A stretch of 64,000 nt of DNA, from assembly GCA_017557435.1 (NCBI GenBank), contig JAFYYR010000006.1:1-64000 (forward strand), written 5' to 3'. Positions 39,854 through 49,466 of this stretch are shown one piece after another. Made by a program: the position numbers and the translations under genes. The notes under the pieces were generated by a model. It was not told the origin of the DNA. It saw nothing but the letters and a program-made list of their open reading frames with translations, and searched no databases. The number at the start of each line of letters is the position of its first letter. The stretch's first letter is position 1. Origin of the DNA: Pseudobutyrivibrio sp. (GTDB lineage Bacteria; Bacillota; Clostridia; Lachnospirales; Lachnospiraceae).

Positions 39854-42280
39854 ATGTTTTTCAGAATGTTGAAAAAAGATTTGGCGGATAAAAAGCGGTT
39901 GAATATTATCCTTTTAATATTTATGTGTATGACATCCGTTTTAACTGTATGTAGCGCAATAATGCTATACACCAATATATTTGGAATAAAATCTGATAGA
40001 GAAAAAGTCAATGCTGCAGATGTAGTAATAATCAACAGTAGAGATTTAGGCGGTATTGAGGAAAAGCAAAAAAAGCTATCTGAGTGGTTTTTAAATAGAG
40101 ATGGTGTAACTGAGTTAGAGTTAGGCGAAACAATTTCATTTAGACAAAACGCAGTAGATTTTGAGGGATTTGAAGAAGACTCACAGGCTTTTTTGAAAGA
40201 TGCTAAGTATTTTGCATATGACCTGAACATGAAACACAATCGAGTAACTGACATGAACAGCCAATTCTTTGATTTAGATCACGGCACAATTGCGGTGCCT
40301 CAGATTATTCACAAATATGCTGGCGTAAATATTGGTGATACGGTGAGAATTACAACTCAGTTAGGAAATATATATGAGTTTAAGGTCACAGTTATAACTA
40401 AAGATCCGGGCATGAATGGACATCTTAGACTTTTTTTTAATGAAGAGGATTATGAAGTACTAAAGAAAGATAGCCCAATAATAGAAGATGTATATATGGT
40501 GAAGCTTTTCGAAGGGAATACATATCTAGACCAAAGTAGTTTGGTTAACGATTTTTCTGGGATGAAGGAATCAGAGGCTGAATATATTAGAGGATACAAA
40601 CTAGATGATTCATATACGGATCAGGAAGTTTCATCAACGCTTACAGCTTTGATGATTGTATTTTCCGTGTTATTGATTCTTATGGTTTTTATGACCATTA
40701 GTTTCACTATAAAATCTGCAATAAAAAATGAAGAAAAAGAGTTGGGAATGCTAAAAGCACTGGGAATAGAATCGATGTCCTTTAACTGGCTTTTTGCAGC
40801 GAAATACATAGCTATTTCATTGTTTTCCAGCATAGTAGGTTTCCTTGGTGGAATATATTTTTCAAGACTTGAAATAAAGTATCTTACCTTTGGATATCTA
40901 GAACCTGAGCTTGTAAATACCATACCTGTAGCAGTAATAACATCATTGATGTCCTTTATCATTATAGTGCTATTTGTTGCTATTGCCTTAAGGCGAATGA
41001 AACGTATCAGCATAATTGATGTAATTTCAGGTGAAAACAGAGGAGAGCGATTTGGTAAGCATCCAGGATTATTTCTCCATAAGATGAAGAAAATTAATGT
41101 TCCTTTTTATTTGGCGCTTACTGATTTAACAAATCGAATAAAGCGATATAAATTCCTTATATTTGCATATACCTTTGGAATAGCAATAATTATCACTCTT
41201 CTCGAAATTTATAATACAGTCTATTCTTCATATTGGATTGAAAGAGTGTGGGGCCGACCAGAGTTTGATTTTGTGTTAGATATGCCAAAAGGGATGTCTG
41301 ATGCATATATTCAAAGGGGTGGAAGCCTAGGTGGTGCCATAGATATTGTAAATGAAGAACTAAGAGAGGCCATTATTCCAGCAACAGTAGGTTATTGCAG
41401 TTATGTTCCTGATATAGAGCTTACACATAATAATGAAATCCATATGGCGGGCATGTATTTCGACTGCGATTATATATCTGACTTTGAGCTGTATGAGGGA
41501 GTGCATCCAAAGTTAAGGAATGAGGTTTTAATGGACGCTATTGATGCAAAAAAAAGTGGCATAGAAGTTGGCGATTCCATAAGTGTAAAGTACAAAAAAT
41601 ACAATGATGATGGGCTTACATACAAAGAGGTGGAGGAAGAGTTTATAGTTGTAGGTCTACTAGATGTTGCGGAGGGACAGATAAGTATTTACGCCAGTGA
41701 TATGTTTGAAGGAGCTGCCGAGGCAGAACGAATGATTGTTGGATCTAAAATAGACGCCCCTGAGAGTATGAAAGATGAATATATAGAACAAATGAGAGAA
41801 CTGTATGGTCAAAGTAGTATCAGAAATAAGATTGAAGAAATTGACTATTCTCTCAGTGGATATGGTGCTGTGTACTCATCGATTCTTATGTTGTTTATAC
41901 CAATGATATTGATTTTGATGATTATGGTCACAGTGTTGTATCAATCAGTGAATATGGTAGATGAGACGCCAGATATTGCTCTATTAAAATGTGGTGGTTT
42001 TACAAATGGTAACGTCAAAGCTTGGCAGCTGATTAGAAGTACTATGATATCTATTGGTTCATCCATACTAGCCATCTTATTGGTAAACACAGTGATTGCT
42101 TCTGGATTAAAAAAATTGTTCTTTAATTTGGGATATTTATTGAACTACCATTCAAATCAAGATGTCTTTAGGTTTTATATAGTACTTCCTATTTTGATTA
42201 CAGTCATTATCGACTTTATCACATATCTAACCCTAAAGAGAGTTGATGATATGGAGATATCAAAAATTCGTGACATTTAA
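39854..42280 (+). CDS. Large FtsX-type ABC permease
   Basis: An 808-residue permease with two FtsX domains: helix 1 near residues 15-40, an extracellular domain (about 45-255), helices at about 270-385 (with KNEEKELGMLKALGIESMSFNW), a second extracellular domain (about 450-670) and final helices (about 675-800). This is the MacB/YknZ or long-permease layout rather than the ten-helix BceB form. I choose ATG 39854 with GGAGG at 39839-39843; the open frame starts 12 codons earlier, without a binding site. Its ATPase is encoded 22 bases downstream. Confidence 0.88.
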   Translation: MFFRMLKKDLADKKRLNIILLIFMCMTSVLTVCSAIMLYTNIFGIKSDREKVNAADVVIINSRDLGGIEEKQKKLSEWFLNRDGVTELELGETISFRQNAVDFEGFEEDSQAFLKDAKYFAYDLNMKHNRVTDMNSQFFDLDHGTIAVPQIIHKYAGVNIGDTVRITTQLGNIYEFKVTVITKDPGMNGHLRLFFNEEDYEVLKKDSPIIEDVYMVKLFEGNTYLDQSSLVNDFSGMKESEAEYIRGYKLDDSYTDQEVSSTLTALMIVFSVLLILMVFMTISFTIKSAIKNEEKELGMLKALGIESMSFNWLFAAKYIAISLFSSIVGFLGGIYFSRLEIKYLTFGYLEPELVNTIPVAVITSLMSFIIIVLFVAIALRRMKRISIIDVISGENRGERFGKHPGLFLHKMKKINVPFYLALTDLTNRIKRYKFLIFAYTFGIAIIITLLEIYNTVYSSYWIERVWGRPEFDFVLDMPKGMSDAYIQRGGSLGGAIDIVNEELREAIIPATVGYCSYVPDIELTHNNEIHMAGMYFDCDYISDFELYEGVHPKLRNEVLMDAIDAKKSGIEVGDSISVKYKKYNDDGLTYKEVEEEFIVVGLLDVAEGQISIYASDMFEGAAEAERMIVGSKIDAPESMKDEYIEQMRELYGQSSIRNKIEEIDYSLSGYGAVYSSILMLFIPMILILMIMVTVLYQSVNMVDETPDIALLKCGGFTNGNVKAWQLIRSTMISIGSSILAILLVNTVIASGLKKLFFNLGYLLNYHSNQDVFRFYIVLPILITVIIDFITYLTLKRVDDMEISKIRDI

Positions 42281-42302
42281 TGAAATATAGTTGGAGGAAA
42301 AG

Positions 42303-43067
42303 ATGGGTAAAACAGTTTTAGAAGCAAAGGAATTGTGCAAGACATATATTGTTGATAAATACAGTAATAATGTCCTGAGAAATGTTGATTTCAAGCTTAA
42401 TGAAGGCGAGTTTACAGCTATTATGGGGCCTTCTGGTTCAGGTAAATCAACACTTTTGTACACTTTAAGCGGTATGGATGAAGTTACCTCAGGAAGTGTT
42501 TTGTTTGATGGAAAAGACATTTCTATAATGAATCATAAGCAGCTTAGCAACCTGCGACTGAATGAAATGGGATTTGTTTTTCAGCAGATGTATATGCTTA
42601 AAAAGCTATGCATTTTGGATAATATCATTTTGCCGGGATATCAGACATCTAAAGCAAGTAAAACTGAGGTTAACGACAGGGCAAGAAAGCTTATGCACAA
42701 TTTGGGTATAGAAAGCATTGCTCAGAATGAAATATTTGAAGTGTCAGGTGGCCAGCTTCAACGGGCTTGTCTGTGCAGAGCTCTAATTAACTCCCCGAAA
42801 ATTCTGTTTGCAGACGAGCCAACTGGAGCGTTAAATTCAAAAGCGTCTACAGAGGTTATGAAAGAGCTGAGAAAAGCTAACAGTGAAGGTATGACCATTC
42901 TAATGGTAACTCACAGTGAAAAGGTGGCAGCTAGTTCAGAAAGAGTGGTTTTTTTGGTAGATGGAAATATAAAAGGGGAGCTATATCTTGGAAAACAAGA
43001 GGATGATAGTGATGGCTTGGTGCGAGAAAGAAAACTCAAAATCTGGCTTGATGAGATGGGATGGTAA
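42303..43067 (+). CDS. ABC transporter ATPase paired with the large permease
   Basis: A 254-residue ATPase of the MacB/BceA class: Walker A GPSGSGKST (42-50), Q-loop FVFQQMYMLKKLC, signature VSGGQLQRACLC, Walker B ILFADEPTGALNSK and switch LMVTHSEKVA. ATG 42303 follows TTGGAGGAAAAG; TTG 42291 is in frame but overlaps this site. It is followed by an exported hydrolase in the same operon. Confidence 0.92.
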   Translation: MGKTVLEAKELCKTYIVDKYSNNVLRNVDFKLNEGEFTAIMGPSGSGKSTLLYTLSGMDEVTSGSVLFDGKDISIMNHKQLSNLRLNEMGFVFQQMYMLKKLCILDNIILPGYQTSKASKTEVNDRARKLMHNLGIESIAQNEIFEVSGGQLQRACLCRALINSPKILFADEPTGALNSKASTEVMKELRKANSEGMTILMVTHSEKVAASSERVVFLVDGNIKGELYLGKQEDDSDGLVRERKLKIWLDEMGW

Positions 43068-43072
43068 TATTT

Positions 43073-44470
43073 ATGAAAAGGATAATAGCTATAGTCATAG
43101 TAGGAGCCCTGCTTTTACTAGGCTCAAAAACAGCTAAATGTGAAGAGGTGGAAGGGCAAAGTGAGCCTGTGAAGCCGGTGGCAAATTACGATACAAAAGA
43201 AACTGCGGTATACACTGAAGACGGCATAGAAGCAGATGTATTATTTGAATACACTACTCCAGATGGGATATGCACCATAAAAGTGACAGAGGCCTATTAT
43301 GACGTTACTTTGGATGAGGAAAACGCTACATCCTATCAGGCGGGGCTGGCATACGGAAAGGCTATATCAGAGGTGTATCCCAATTACTGCACTGATTTGG
43401 AACCCTATATTCATGAAAATATTAGGTATGCTTTTCCGAATGTTAAGGATGATTTTTCTCCTGTAACCACGCGACTGGGTAGTCTTTATCACTCTATAAA
43501 TGGAGATTATCAGCAGGAGATAAAGGGACTTTCTGATGGTCTTGGCCTTAAAAAACGTGGTATCAAAAAGGATGGAGTTTTAAGTGTTGAAGAGTTTTTG
43601 GCAGGCCAGCTCCTTCCAGATGCATTGAGGCAGACAGCCTGCTCAGGATTGTCATTGTGGGGAGAGAAGACTATCACAGGTGATATGCTAGCTGTTAGAT
43701 GCTTAGAGTGGCAATTGGGAAGTGATAATACTATGTGTAAAATTCACTCTGTCCTTCACTTGAAAAATGGAGAAAAAAGTATCGCTTCAATAGGGTTTTT
43801 AGGATTGCTTGAGATGATTTCAGGTATAAATAATGATGGTGTATTTGGAGCTATTTTAGATGTAGATACTGGTCAAGAATATGATTTTGAAGGAAAGACC
43901 TGTTATACCTATTCGTTAAGAAAGGCATTGGAGGAATACAATACTGCCAAGGATGTTGGGGAATACATGGTATCTAACAGCGATAGATTCACCTATAGCC
44001 ACAACATTATGATTACAGATGGAAATGAATCCTACTGTGCAGAAGATGCAGTTTTAAAAATAAAAGAAAAGGGAAAGGGATATTCTGTTTTAAGAGACAA
44101 CAAAACCCCTATGATGAAGGATGTAAAATGGGAAAGCCCTGATAGCTTCTGCATTATTAATTCCTTTGTGACTGAGAATAACTATGACATCATGTCGGGC
44201 TTTTTACCTAATGTGGCTAGATTTGTAAAATACAATGAGTGGGTAAAAAACACCGATAAGTTTAATGTGGTAGAACTTAAGAATACAATGACTCAGGAGC
44301 AGGTAGAGACGGATCTTTATGGTTCTCCAGTTATCTATAATGTCCACAAGGACGATTTGACACAGATGATTCTCATAGACTATCATCAAGGTAGCGTGCA
44401 GGTTGTATTTACTGGGCTTGACGGTGTGGAGGATAAGCCTGTTTTTTATCAGGTGGAGAAGTTTAAATAA
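43073..44470 (+). CDS. Exported C45/choloylglycine-hydrolase-like Ntn hydrolase
   Basis: A 465-residue protein with a signal peptide or membrane anchor (about 3-25) and an Ntn-type fold of the C45 acyltransferase/penicillin acylase-like group. Candidate nucleophile Cys190 lies in RQTACSGLSLWGEKTITGDMLAVRCLEWQ, whose downstream Arg209 matches the conserved Arg/Asn-Asp position of this group; MISGINNDGVFGAI and AEDAVLKIKEKG follow. Processing at Cys190 would be needed for activity. Family members cleave or transfer amides on lipids, bile salts, penicillins or peptides. Its place between an ABC exporter and a two-component system suggests a secreted modifying or resistance enzyme; the substrate is unknown. 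Confidence 0.78.
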   Translation: MKRIIAIVIVGALLLLGSKTAKCEEVEGQSEPVKPVANYDTKETAVYTEDGIEADVLFEYTTPDGICTIKVTEAYYDVTLDEENATSYQAGLAYGKAISEVYPNYCTDLEPYIHENIRYAFPNVKDDFSPVTTRLGSLYHSINGDYQQEIKGLSDGLGLKKRGIKKDGVLSVEEFLAGQLLPDALRQTACSGLSLWGEKTITGDMLAVRCLEWQLGSDNTMCKIHSVLHLKNGEKSIASIGFLGLLEMISGINNDGVFGAILDVDTGQEYDFEGKTCYTYSLRKALEEYNTAKDVGEYMVSNSDRFTYSHNIMITDGNESYCAEDAVLKIKEKGKGYSVLRDNKTPMMKDVKWESPDSFCIINSFVTENNYDIMSGFLPNVARFVKYNEWVKNTDKFNVVELKNTMTQEQVETDLYGSPVIYNVHKDDLTQMILIDYHQGSVQVVFTGLDGVEDKPVFYQVEKFK

Positions 44471-44482
44471 TGGTGAGGCGCT

Positions 44483-45154
44483 ATGGATATTTTGCTTATA
44501 GAGGATAATAAAGAGCTGGGACAGCTAATATTCGATTTTATTAGGACTACCGAATACACAGTCTCATGGGTACAATCGGCAGAGGAGGCTTTACAGGAGA
44601 TTGAAAATACTAATTACAGACTGCTTTTATTAGATGTAATGCTTCCAGGCCGGGATGGTTTTAGCGCTCTTGCCTGTATTCGGAAAAATTATAATATGCC
44701 GGTGCTAATGATGAGCGCCAGGACTGATGATGAAAGCAAAATTCTTGGAATGGAAACAGGGGCCGATGATTACATCGAAAAGCCCTTTTCCATTCCTGTT
44801 CTTTTATCTAAAATTAGGGCTCTCCTTAGACGGTCATACCCTAATCAGGAATCGAATATAATGATTTATAAAAATATCAAAGTTGATATTGGGGCACGCA
44901 CTGTTATGAAAAGCGGCCAGAGTGTAGATGTTTCAGGAAAAGAATTTGACATTCTTGTGTGCCTCATGAAAAAGCCAGGACAGATTGTGGATAAAAATGA
45001 ACTTTTTGATGAAGTGTGGGGATATTATAGCGATACTGAAATGAGTTCGTTAAATGTATATATCAGATGGCTTAGGGAGAAAATTGAAGATGACCCTAAA
45101 GAACCCATTTTTATAAAAACAGTCTGGGGAAAGGGATATAAGTTTGGAGAATAA
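44483..45154 (+). CDS. OmpR-family response regulator of the C45/ABC operon
   Basis: A 223-residue regulator with a receiver (phosphorylated Asp51 in LLLLDVMLPGRDG, KPFSIPVL) and a winged helix ending IKTVWGKGYKFGE. It lies 12 bases after the hydrolase gene and 3 bases before its kinase, so it is expected to autoregulate the operon. Sequence type is closer to the VanR/BceR branch than to PhoP, judged only by eye. Confidence 0.9.
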   Translation: MDILLIEDNKELGQLIFDFIRTTEYTVSWVQSAEEALQEIENTNYRLLLLDVMLPGRDGFSALACIRKNYNMPVLMMSARTDDESKILGMETGADDYIEKPFSIPVLLSKIRALLRRSYPNQESNIMIYKNIKVDIGARTVMKSGQSVDVSGKEFDILVCLMKKPGQIVDKNELFDEVWGYYSDTEMSSLNVYIRWLREKIEDDPKEPIFIKTVWGKGYKFGE

Positions 45155-45157
45155 TTT

Positions 45158-46435
45158 ATGAGAAGATATTATAAATATTGGATTTTTCTAATTTTATATT
45201 ATATCTGCTGGGGACTGATTATTTTTTCCTTATGGAAAAAGTTATCTGTCAGTGAGACTCGAAATCGCATGGCATTTATGAATAGGATGACGAACCAGAT
45301 TAGTATAACATCTAACGCGGGTGTAACCCCTTTGCTGCGTGATTTTTCTGACAAGGACATACCTGAAAAAATAGAAGTCTTTTATGAAAAAGATGGCAAT
45401 ATGAAAATCATTGGAGGAGCTGATAATACCTATTTATTCCCACTTGAGGGTAAGGAGGGTGAGGTCATAGGCTTTGTAGTTTATGGATACAAATCTACGG
45501 TAACAAAGCAGATGCTGTTTTTGGCAGAGATATCAGCTTTTGTATTTTTTATTCCTGTATTTATAGCGGCGTTTATAATTAATAAAAAGATTTTGAGGCC
45601 ATTTCAAGAGTTTTCTGATTATCCAGAAAAGCTTTCAAAGGGGCTAGTGTCCGATGGCTTACCTGAGACAAAAAGCCGATTGTTTGGCAGATATGTTTGG
45701 GGTATGAATATGCTTGGCAACAAAATCGATGAGGACAAACGGGAGATTGATAGGCTCCTCTTCGATAGAAAACAGTTCATTTCAACTTTGGCCCATGGAA
45801 TAAAGACTCCTGTATCTAATATAAAACTATATTCTGAGGCAATAGAAACAGGCTTGTATCGGGATGGTAATCCGGATCCAAAAGACAGCGAGATAGCTGC
45901 TAAAATTAAAAAGAATGCTGATGATATAGCAGAACTTGCAGGGAAAATATTAGATGACCCAGGTTCTCTTCAGAGTAAGTATTCTCCTGAAATTGAGAAT
46001 TTTTATTTAGATGAAATAAGAAGCCGTGTTGTAGAAGATTTTCAAAATAGGTGCAATGTGAACAACATTCCATTTGCAATAGAGCTAAGTGGGAATCCTC
46101 TTGTAAATAGTGACATTAATTTAGTCATAAAGTGCCTGACTCAGTTTATTGAAAATGCCATTAAGTATGGGGATGGAACAGGCATAAAATTAAAATGCTT
46201 TAGACAAGATGATATGATGTTTTACAGTGTGATTAACAACGGAGTAACTATTGATAGTAGGGAGATTCCATACGTTTTCAACTGTTATTATAGAGGTTCT
46301 AATTCATATAATCATGAGGGCAGCGGCATTGGATTATATGAGGCAAAGTCAATTGCCAAGGCATTGGGTGGTGATATTATTATGAAAATATGGGAAAATA
46401 CCACAGAGGTATTGATGTATATTCCTGATAATTAA
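45158..46435 (+). CDS. Sensor histidine kinase of the C45/ABC operon
   Basis: A 425-residue kinase: membrane helix about 8-27, a roughly 90-residue extracellular loop, helix about 120-142, then a HAMP-like linker, H-box STLAHGIKTPVSN with His213, and an ATPase region with FIENAIKYGDG and GSGIGLYEAKSIAKALGG. The extracellular loop distinguishes it from the intramembrane kinase at 11318. A long palindromic terminator follows, closing the operon. Confidence 0.88.
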   Translation: MRRYYKYWIFLILYYICWGLIIFSLWKKLSVSETRNRMAFMNRMTNQISITSNAGVTPLLRDFSDKDIPEKIEVFYEKDGNMKIIGGADNTYLFPLEGKEGEVIGFVVYGYKSTVTKQMLFLAEISAFVFFIPVFIAAFIINKKILRPFQEFSDYPEKLSKGLVSDGLPETKSRLFGRYVWGMNMLGNKIDEDKREIDRLLFDRKQFISTLAHGIKTPVSNIKLYSEAIETGLYRDGNPDPKDSEIAAKIKKNADDIAELAGKILDDPGSLQSKYSPEIENFYLDEIRSRVVEDFQNRCNVNNIPFAIELSGNPLVNSDINLVIKCLTQFIENAIKYGDGTGIKLKCFRQDDMMFYSVINNGVTIDSREIPYVFNCYYRGSNSYNHEGSGIGLYEAKSIAKALGGDIIMKIWENTTEVLMYIPDN

Positions 46436-46450
46436 ATAAATTTAAAAAAA

Positions 46451-46490
46451 ATTGCGCAGAAAAAAGGATATCCTTTTTTTCTGCGTAATT
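46451..46490 (+). terminator. Terminator closing the C45/ABC operon
   Basis: GCGCAGAAAAAAGGAT and ATCCTTTTTTTCTGCGT form an almost perfect palindrome of about 16 bp. Confidence 0.85.
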
Positions 46491-46511
46491 TGTATTATAG
46501 AGGTGTCGAGC

Positions 46512-46599
46512 GCACTAAGGAGGGGCCCTTTTAGGGAAGATGCCTTAGTGCTACAGCACAGTCCCATTGCCGAAGGCAATTATTATGGCTGTGCTTTCC
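46512..46599 (+). ncRNA. Double-hairpin element, copy 1, leader of dgt-dnaG-rpoD
   Basis: Hairpin A: GCACTAAGG (46512-46520) with CCTTAGTGC (46543-46551). Hairpin B: AGCACAG (46555-46561) with CTGTGCT (46589-46595), containing CCC, then the perfect ATTGCC-GAA-GGCAAT mini-hairpin (46566-46580), an asymmetric loop TATTAT and GG, with TTCC after. Copy 2 at 50868-50953 has the same layout with different stem bases. Confidence 0.6.
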
Positions 46600-46647
46600 C
46601 GTCGTATTATAGGACTTATTATTGTTTCACATATTTGGGAGGCTAAA

Positions 46648-47664
46648 ATGGGCACAATAAGAGAAATGATTGAGCAGATGGAGAGGGAGACTCTTAGTTG
46701 TTATGCAACGCTCAATGAAAATTCAAAAGGGCGCGCAAAAGACGAGCCACAATGTGATATCAGACCTCTTTTTCAGAGGGATAGAGATAGAATCTTACAT
46801 AGCAAGGCGTTTCGTAGATTAAAAAATAAAACGCAAGTATTTCTTACTCCTCAGGGTGATCACTATAGAACGAGATTATCTCACACATTAGAAGTTTCAC
46901 AGAATGCTAGGACTATTGCCAAGGCCCTCAGACTTAATGAGGATTTGGTTGAGGCAATTGCCCTTGGTCATGACTTGGGACACACTCCTTTTGGTCATGC
47001 AGGTGAGGCACAGCTTAATGCTATGTGCTCTACGGGATTTATCCACTCAGAGCAGAGTGTGCGTATAGTTGAGAAATTGGAAAAGGGCGGTCAGGGTCTT
47101 AACCTTACATGGGAGGTTATTGATGGTATCAGAAATCATCAGACCAGTGGACATCCAGCCACACCAGAGGGACAGATTGTTAGACTTTCTGACAAGATAG
47201 CCTATGTTAACAGTGATATAGATGATGCCATCAGAGCGCAGATTCTTACAGAGGAGGATATTCCTCTTGAGATTAGAAAGACTCTAGGAATGTCTTCTGC
47301 TGTTAGACTTGATACACTTATTCACGATGTAATCATCAGCAGCCAGGATAGCCCTGTTATTAAGATGTCACCTGAAATTGAGGAGGCTATGGCAGAGCTT
47401 CGCCGCTTCATGTTTGCCAATGTCTATAAGGATTCAGTGGCAAAAGTAGAAGAGGTCAAGGCTAAGCGTATGATTCGCGAATTATACGAGTACTACACAG
47501 TTCATTTTGATGAGCTTCCAGACCGCTATCGCGCCATGGAGGACGAGGGCGAGAGTGAGGAGCGCATCATTTGCGATTATATTTCTGGTATGACAGACCA
47601 GTATTGCATTACTAAATTTAACGAATACTTTATGCCAAAGGCATGGGTAGTAGATGGATTTTAA
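46648..47664 (+). CDS. dgt: Deoxyguanosinetriphosphate triphosphohydrolase-like protein
   Basis: A 338-residue HD-domain dNTP triphosphohydrolase. Metal-binding residues appear in RLSHTLEVSQ, LGHDLGHTPFGHAGE and RLSDKIAYVNSDIDDA, and the family opening IRPLFQRDRDRILHSKAFRRLKNKTQVF is clear. It hydrolyses dNTPs to deoxynucleoside plus triphosphate and so affects dNTP supply. I choose ATG 46648 after TTGGGAGGCTAAA; the open frame extends back to a TTG inside the leader hairpin. It is co-directional with dnaG 19 bases downstream, a typical Clostridia arrangement. Confidence 0.93.
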   Translation: MGTIREMIEQMERETLSCYATLNENSKGRAKDEPQCDIRPLFQRDRDRILHSKAFRRLKNKTQVFLTPQGDHYRTRLSHTLEVSQNARTIAKALRLNEDLVEAIALGHDLGHTPFGHAGEAQLNAMCSTGFIHSEQSVRIVEKLEKGGQGLNLTWEVIDGIRNHQTSGHPATPEGQIVRLSDKIAYVNSDIDDAIRAQILTEEDIPLEIRKTLGMSSAVRLDTLIHDVIISSQDSPVIKMSPEIEEAMAELRRFMFANVYKDSVAKVEEVKAKRMIRELYEYYTVHFDELPDRYRAMEDEGESEERIICDYISGMTDQYCITKFNEYFMPKAWVVDGF

Positions 47665-47683
47665 TAAATATACGGGAGAATAA

Positions 47684-49453
47684 ATGCCTTATTATTCAGA
47701 GGACGTTGTTGAGGAGGTCCGTTCCAGGACTGACATTGTAGACGTCATTTCAAAGTATGTTAACTTACAAAAAAAGGGCAGCCAGTATTTTGGACTATGT
47801 CCCTTTCATAATGAGAAGACGGGTTCTTTTTCCGTAAGCCCACAGAAGCAGATGTATTACTGCTTTGGTTGCGGCGCTGGGGGCAATGTTTTCAGCTTTC
47901 TTATGAACTATGAGAACATGACCTTTAAGGAGGCAGTTGAGGAGCTTGCTGGTCAATGCGGAGTTACCTTGCCTCAGAGAGAGATGACCTATCAGGAGAG
48001 GCAGCATGCTGATAAGCGCAGTCGTCTCTTTGAGATTAACAAAGAGGCAGCAGCTTATTACTACAAGTTACTTCGTTCCCCAGCAGGTGAGCAGGCTATG
48101 GCCTATTTCACCAAGCGTGGATTGTCTCAGGAGACTCTTCACAAATTTGGACTTGGATGCACCAGCAAGTATTCTGATTCCCTTTATAAATATTTGAGGG
48201 AAAAGGGATACGATGACAACATCCTTAAGGATTGCGGTCTTATCACTATCGATGAGAAGCGTGGTGGTCATGACAAGTTCTGGAATAGAGCTATGTTTCC
48301 TATATTTGATGCCAATGGCAAGGTAGTTGCCTTTGGTGGTCGAGTAATGGGAGATGGCGAGCCTAAATACCTTAACTCTCCAGAGACTGAGATTTTCAAC
48401 AAATCCCGCACATTGTTTGGACTATATTTTGCTAGGAAGACTCGCAGAGAGCAGTTCATTTTGTGCGAGGGATATATGGATGTTATATCCTTACATCAGG
48501 CTGGATTTGACAATGCAGTAGCATCACTTGGTACAGCCCTTACAGAGGGGCATGCTGGTATGCTTAAGCGCTATGTTAAGGACGTATACCTTAGCTATGA
48601 CTCGGATGGAGCTGGTCAAAAGGCGGCTCTTAGAGCTATTCCGATTCTGAAGCGAGCGGGGATTTCCTGCCGCATTATAAATATGACTCCTTACAAGGAC
48701 CCTGATGAGTTTATCAAGGCACTGGGAGCCGAGGAATATGAGAAGCGTATTTTAAATGCAGAGAATAGTTTTATGTATCAGATACGCATGCTTCAGAACA
48801 ATTACGATATGACTGACCCTGAGAAGAAATCAGACTTCCAGAAAAAGGCAGCAGAGATGATAGTGCTAGAGTTTCCTACTCAGCTTGAGAGGGAAAATTA
48901 CACCGAGGCTGTGGCTGCTAAGTTCAATATTCCAAAGGATGCTCTGGCTAAATACATTATTGAGCTAGGTGCCTCAGGAATTACTGCTAAGTCAGAGAAT
49001 CAGGGATTTGAAAGTCGCACCAAGGTCCAAAAGGCCAAGGACGACGGAATGAAGTTCTCCCAGCGACTGCTTATTACATGGCTGGTTGAAGACCCATCCA
49101 TTTTCCCAAAGGTTCAGCCTTTTGTGGGACCTGATGATTTTGAGGATGGTGTATATAAAAAAGTTGCCGAAGAGGTTTTCAAAAACTGCGAGGACAACAA
49201 ATCCGTAGACACTGCCAGAGTGGTTGATATGTTTATGGATGAGGAGGAGCGCAAGACTGTTGCTGCACTTTTTAACACCACTGTTGGAGAACTGACAGAC
49301 AATGCTGATTTGAGCAAGGCTCTTAAGGAGACTTTGCTTAGAATAAAGAAAAATTCGCTCGCGCTGTTAAAGGCAAATAATGCCGATTTTGCTAGATTTA
49401 AACAGACTAATGACAGCTTAAAGAAACTTGAGCGTACCAATATTTCACTTTAA
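47684..49453 (+). CDS. dnaG: DNA primase
   Basis: A 589-residue primase with the N-terminal CHC2 zinc site ([11 protein letters not shown]...[16 protein letters not shown], residues about 40-70), the RNA polymerase core with [19 protein letters not shown], and the Toprim domain with [11 protein letters not shown] and [11 protein letters not shown] (around 265-315). The C-terminal DnaB-interacting region follows from about 430. It lays down RNA primers for replication. GGGAGAATAA precedes ATG 47684; rpoD follows after 13 bases. Confidence 0.96.
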   Translation: MPYYSEDVVEEVRSRTDIVDVISKYVNLQKKGSQYFGLCPFHNEKTGSFSVSPQKQMYYCFGCGAGGNVFSFLMNYENMTFKEAVEELAGQCGVTLPQREMTYQERQHADKRSRLFEINKEAAAYYYKLLRSPAGEQAMAYFTKRGLSQETLHKFGLGCTSKYSDSLYKYLREKGYDDNILKDCGLITIDEKRGGHDKFWNRAMFPIFDANGKVVAFGGRVMGDGEPKYLNSPETEIFNKSRTLFGLYFARKTRREQFILCEGYMDVISLHQAGFDNAVASLGTALTEGHAGMLKRYVKDVYLSYDSDGAGQKAALRAIPILKRAGISCRIINMTPYKDPDEFIKALGAEEYEKRILNAENSFMYQIRMLQNNYDMTDPEKKSDFQKKAAEMIVLEFPTQLERENYTEAVAAKFNIPKDALAKYIIELGASGITAKSENQGFESRTKVQKAKDDGMKFSQRLLITWLVEDPSIFPKVQPFVGPDDFEDGVYKKVAEEVFKNCEDNKSVDTARVVDMFMDEEERKTVAALFNTTVGELTDNADLSKALKETLLRIKKNSLALLKANNADFARFKQTNDSLKKLERTNISL

Positions 49454-49466
49454 GAAAGGAATAACA

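Noticed and set aside
46512-46599. rRNA, tmRNA or SRP RNA at the double-hairpin leaders
   Set aside because: They are too short and lack the tRNA-like ends of tmRNA and the conserved tip loop of SRP RNA.
46452-46646. 64-codon frame after the C45/ABC operon
   Set aside because: It is a translation of the terminator palindrome and the double-hairpin leader, with no plausible start signal.
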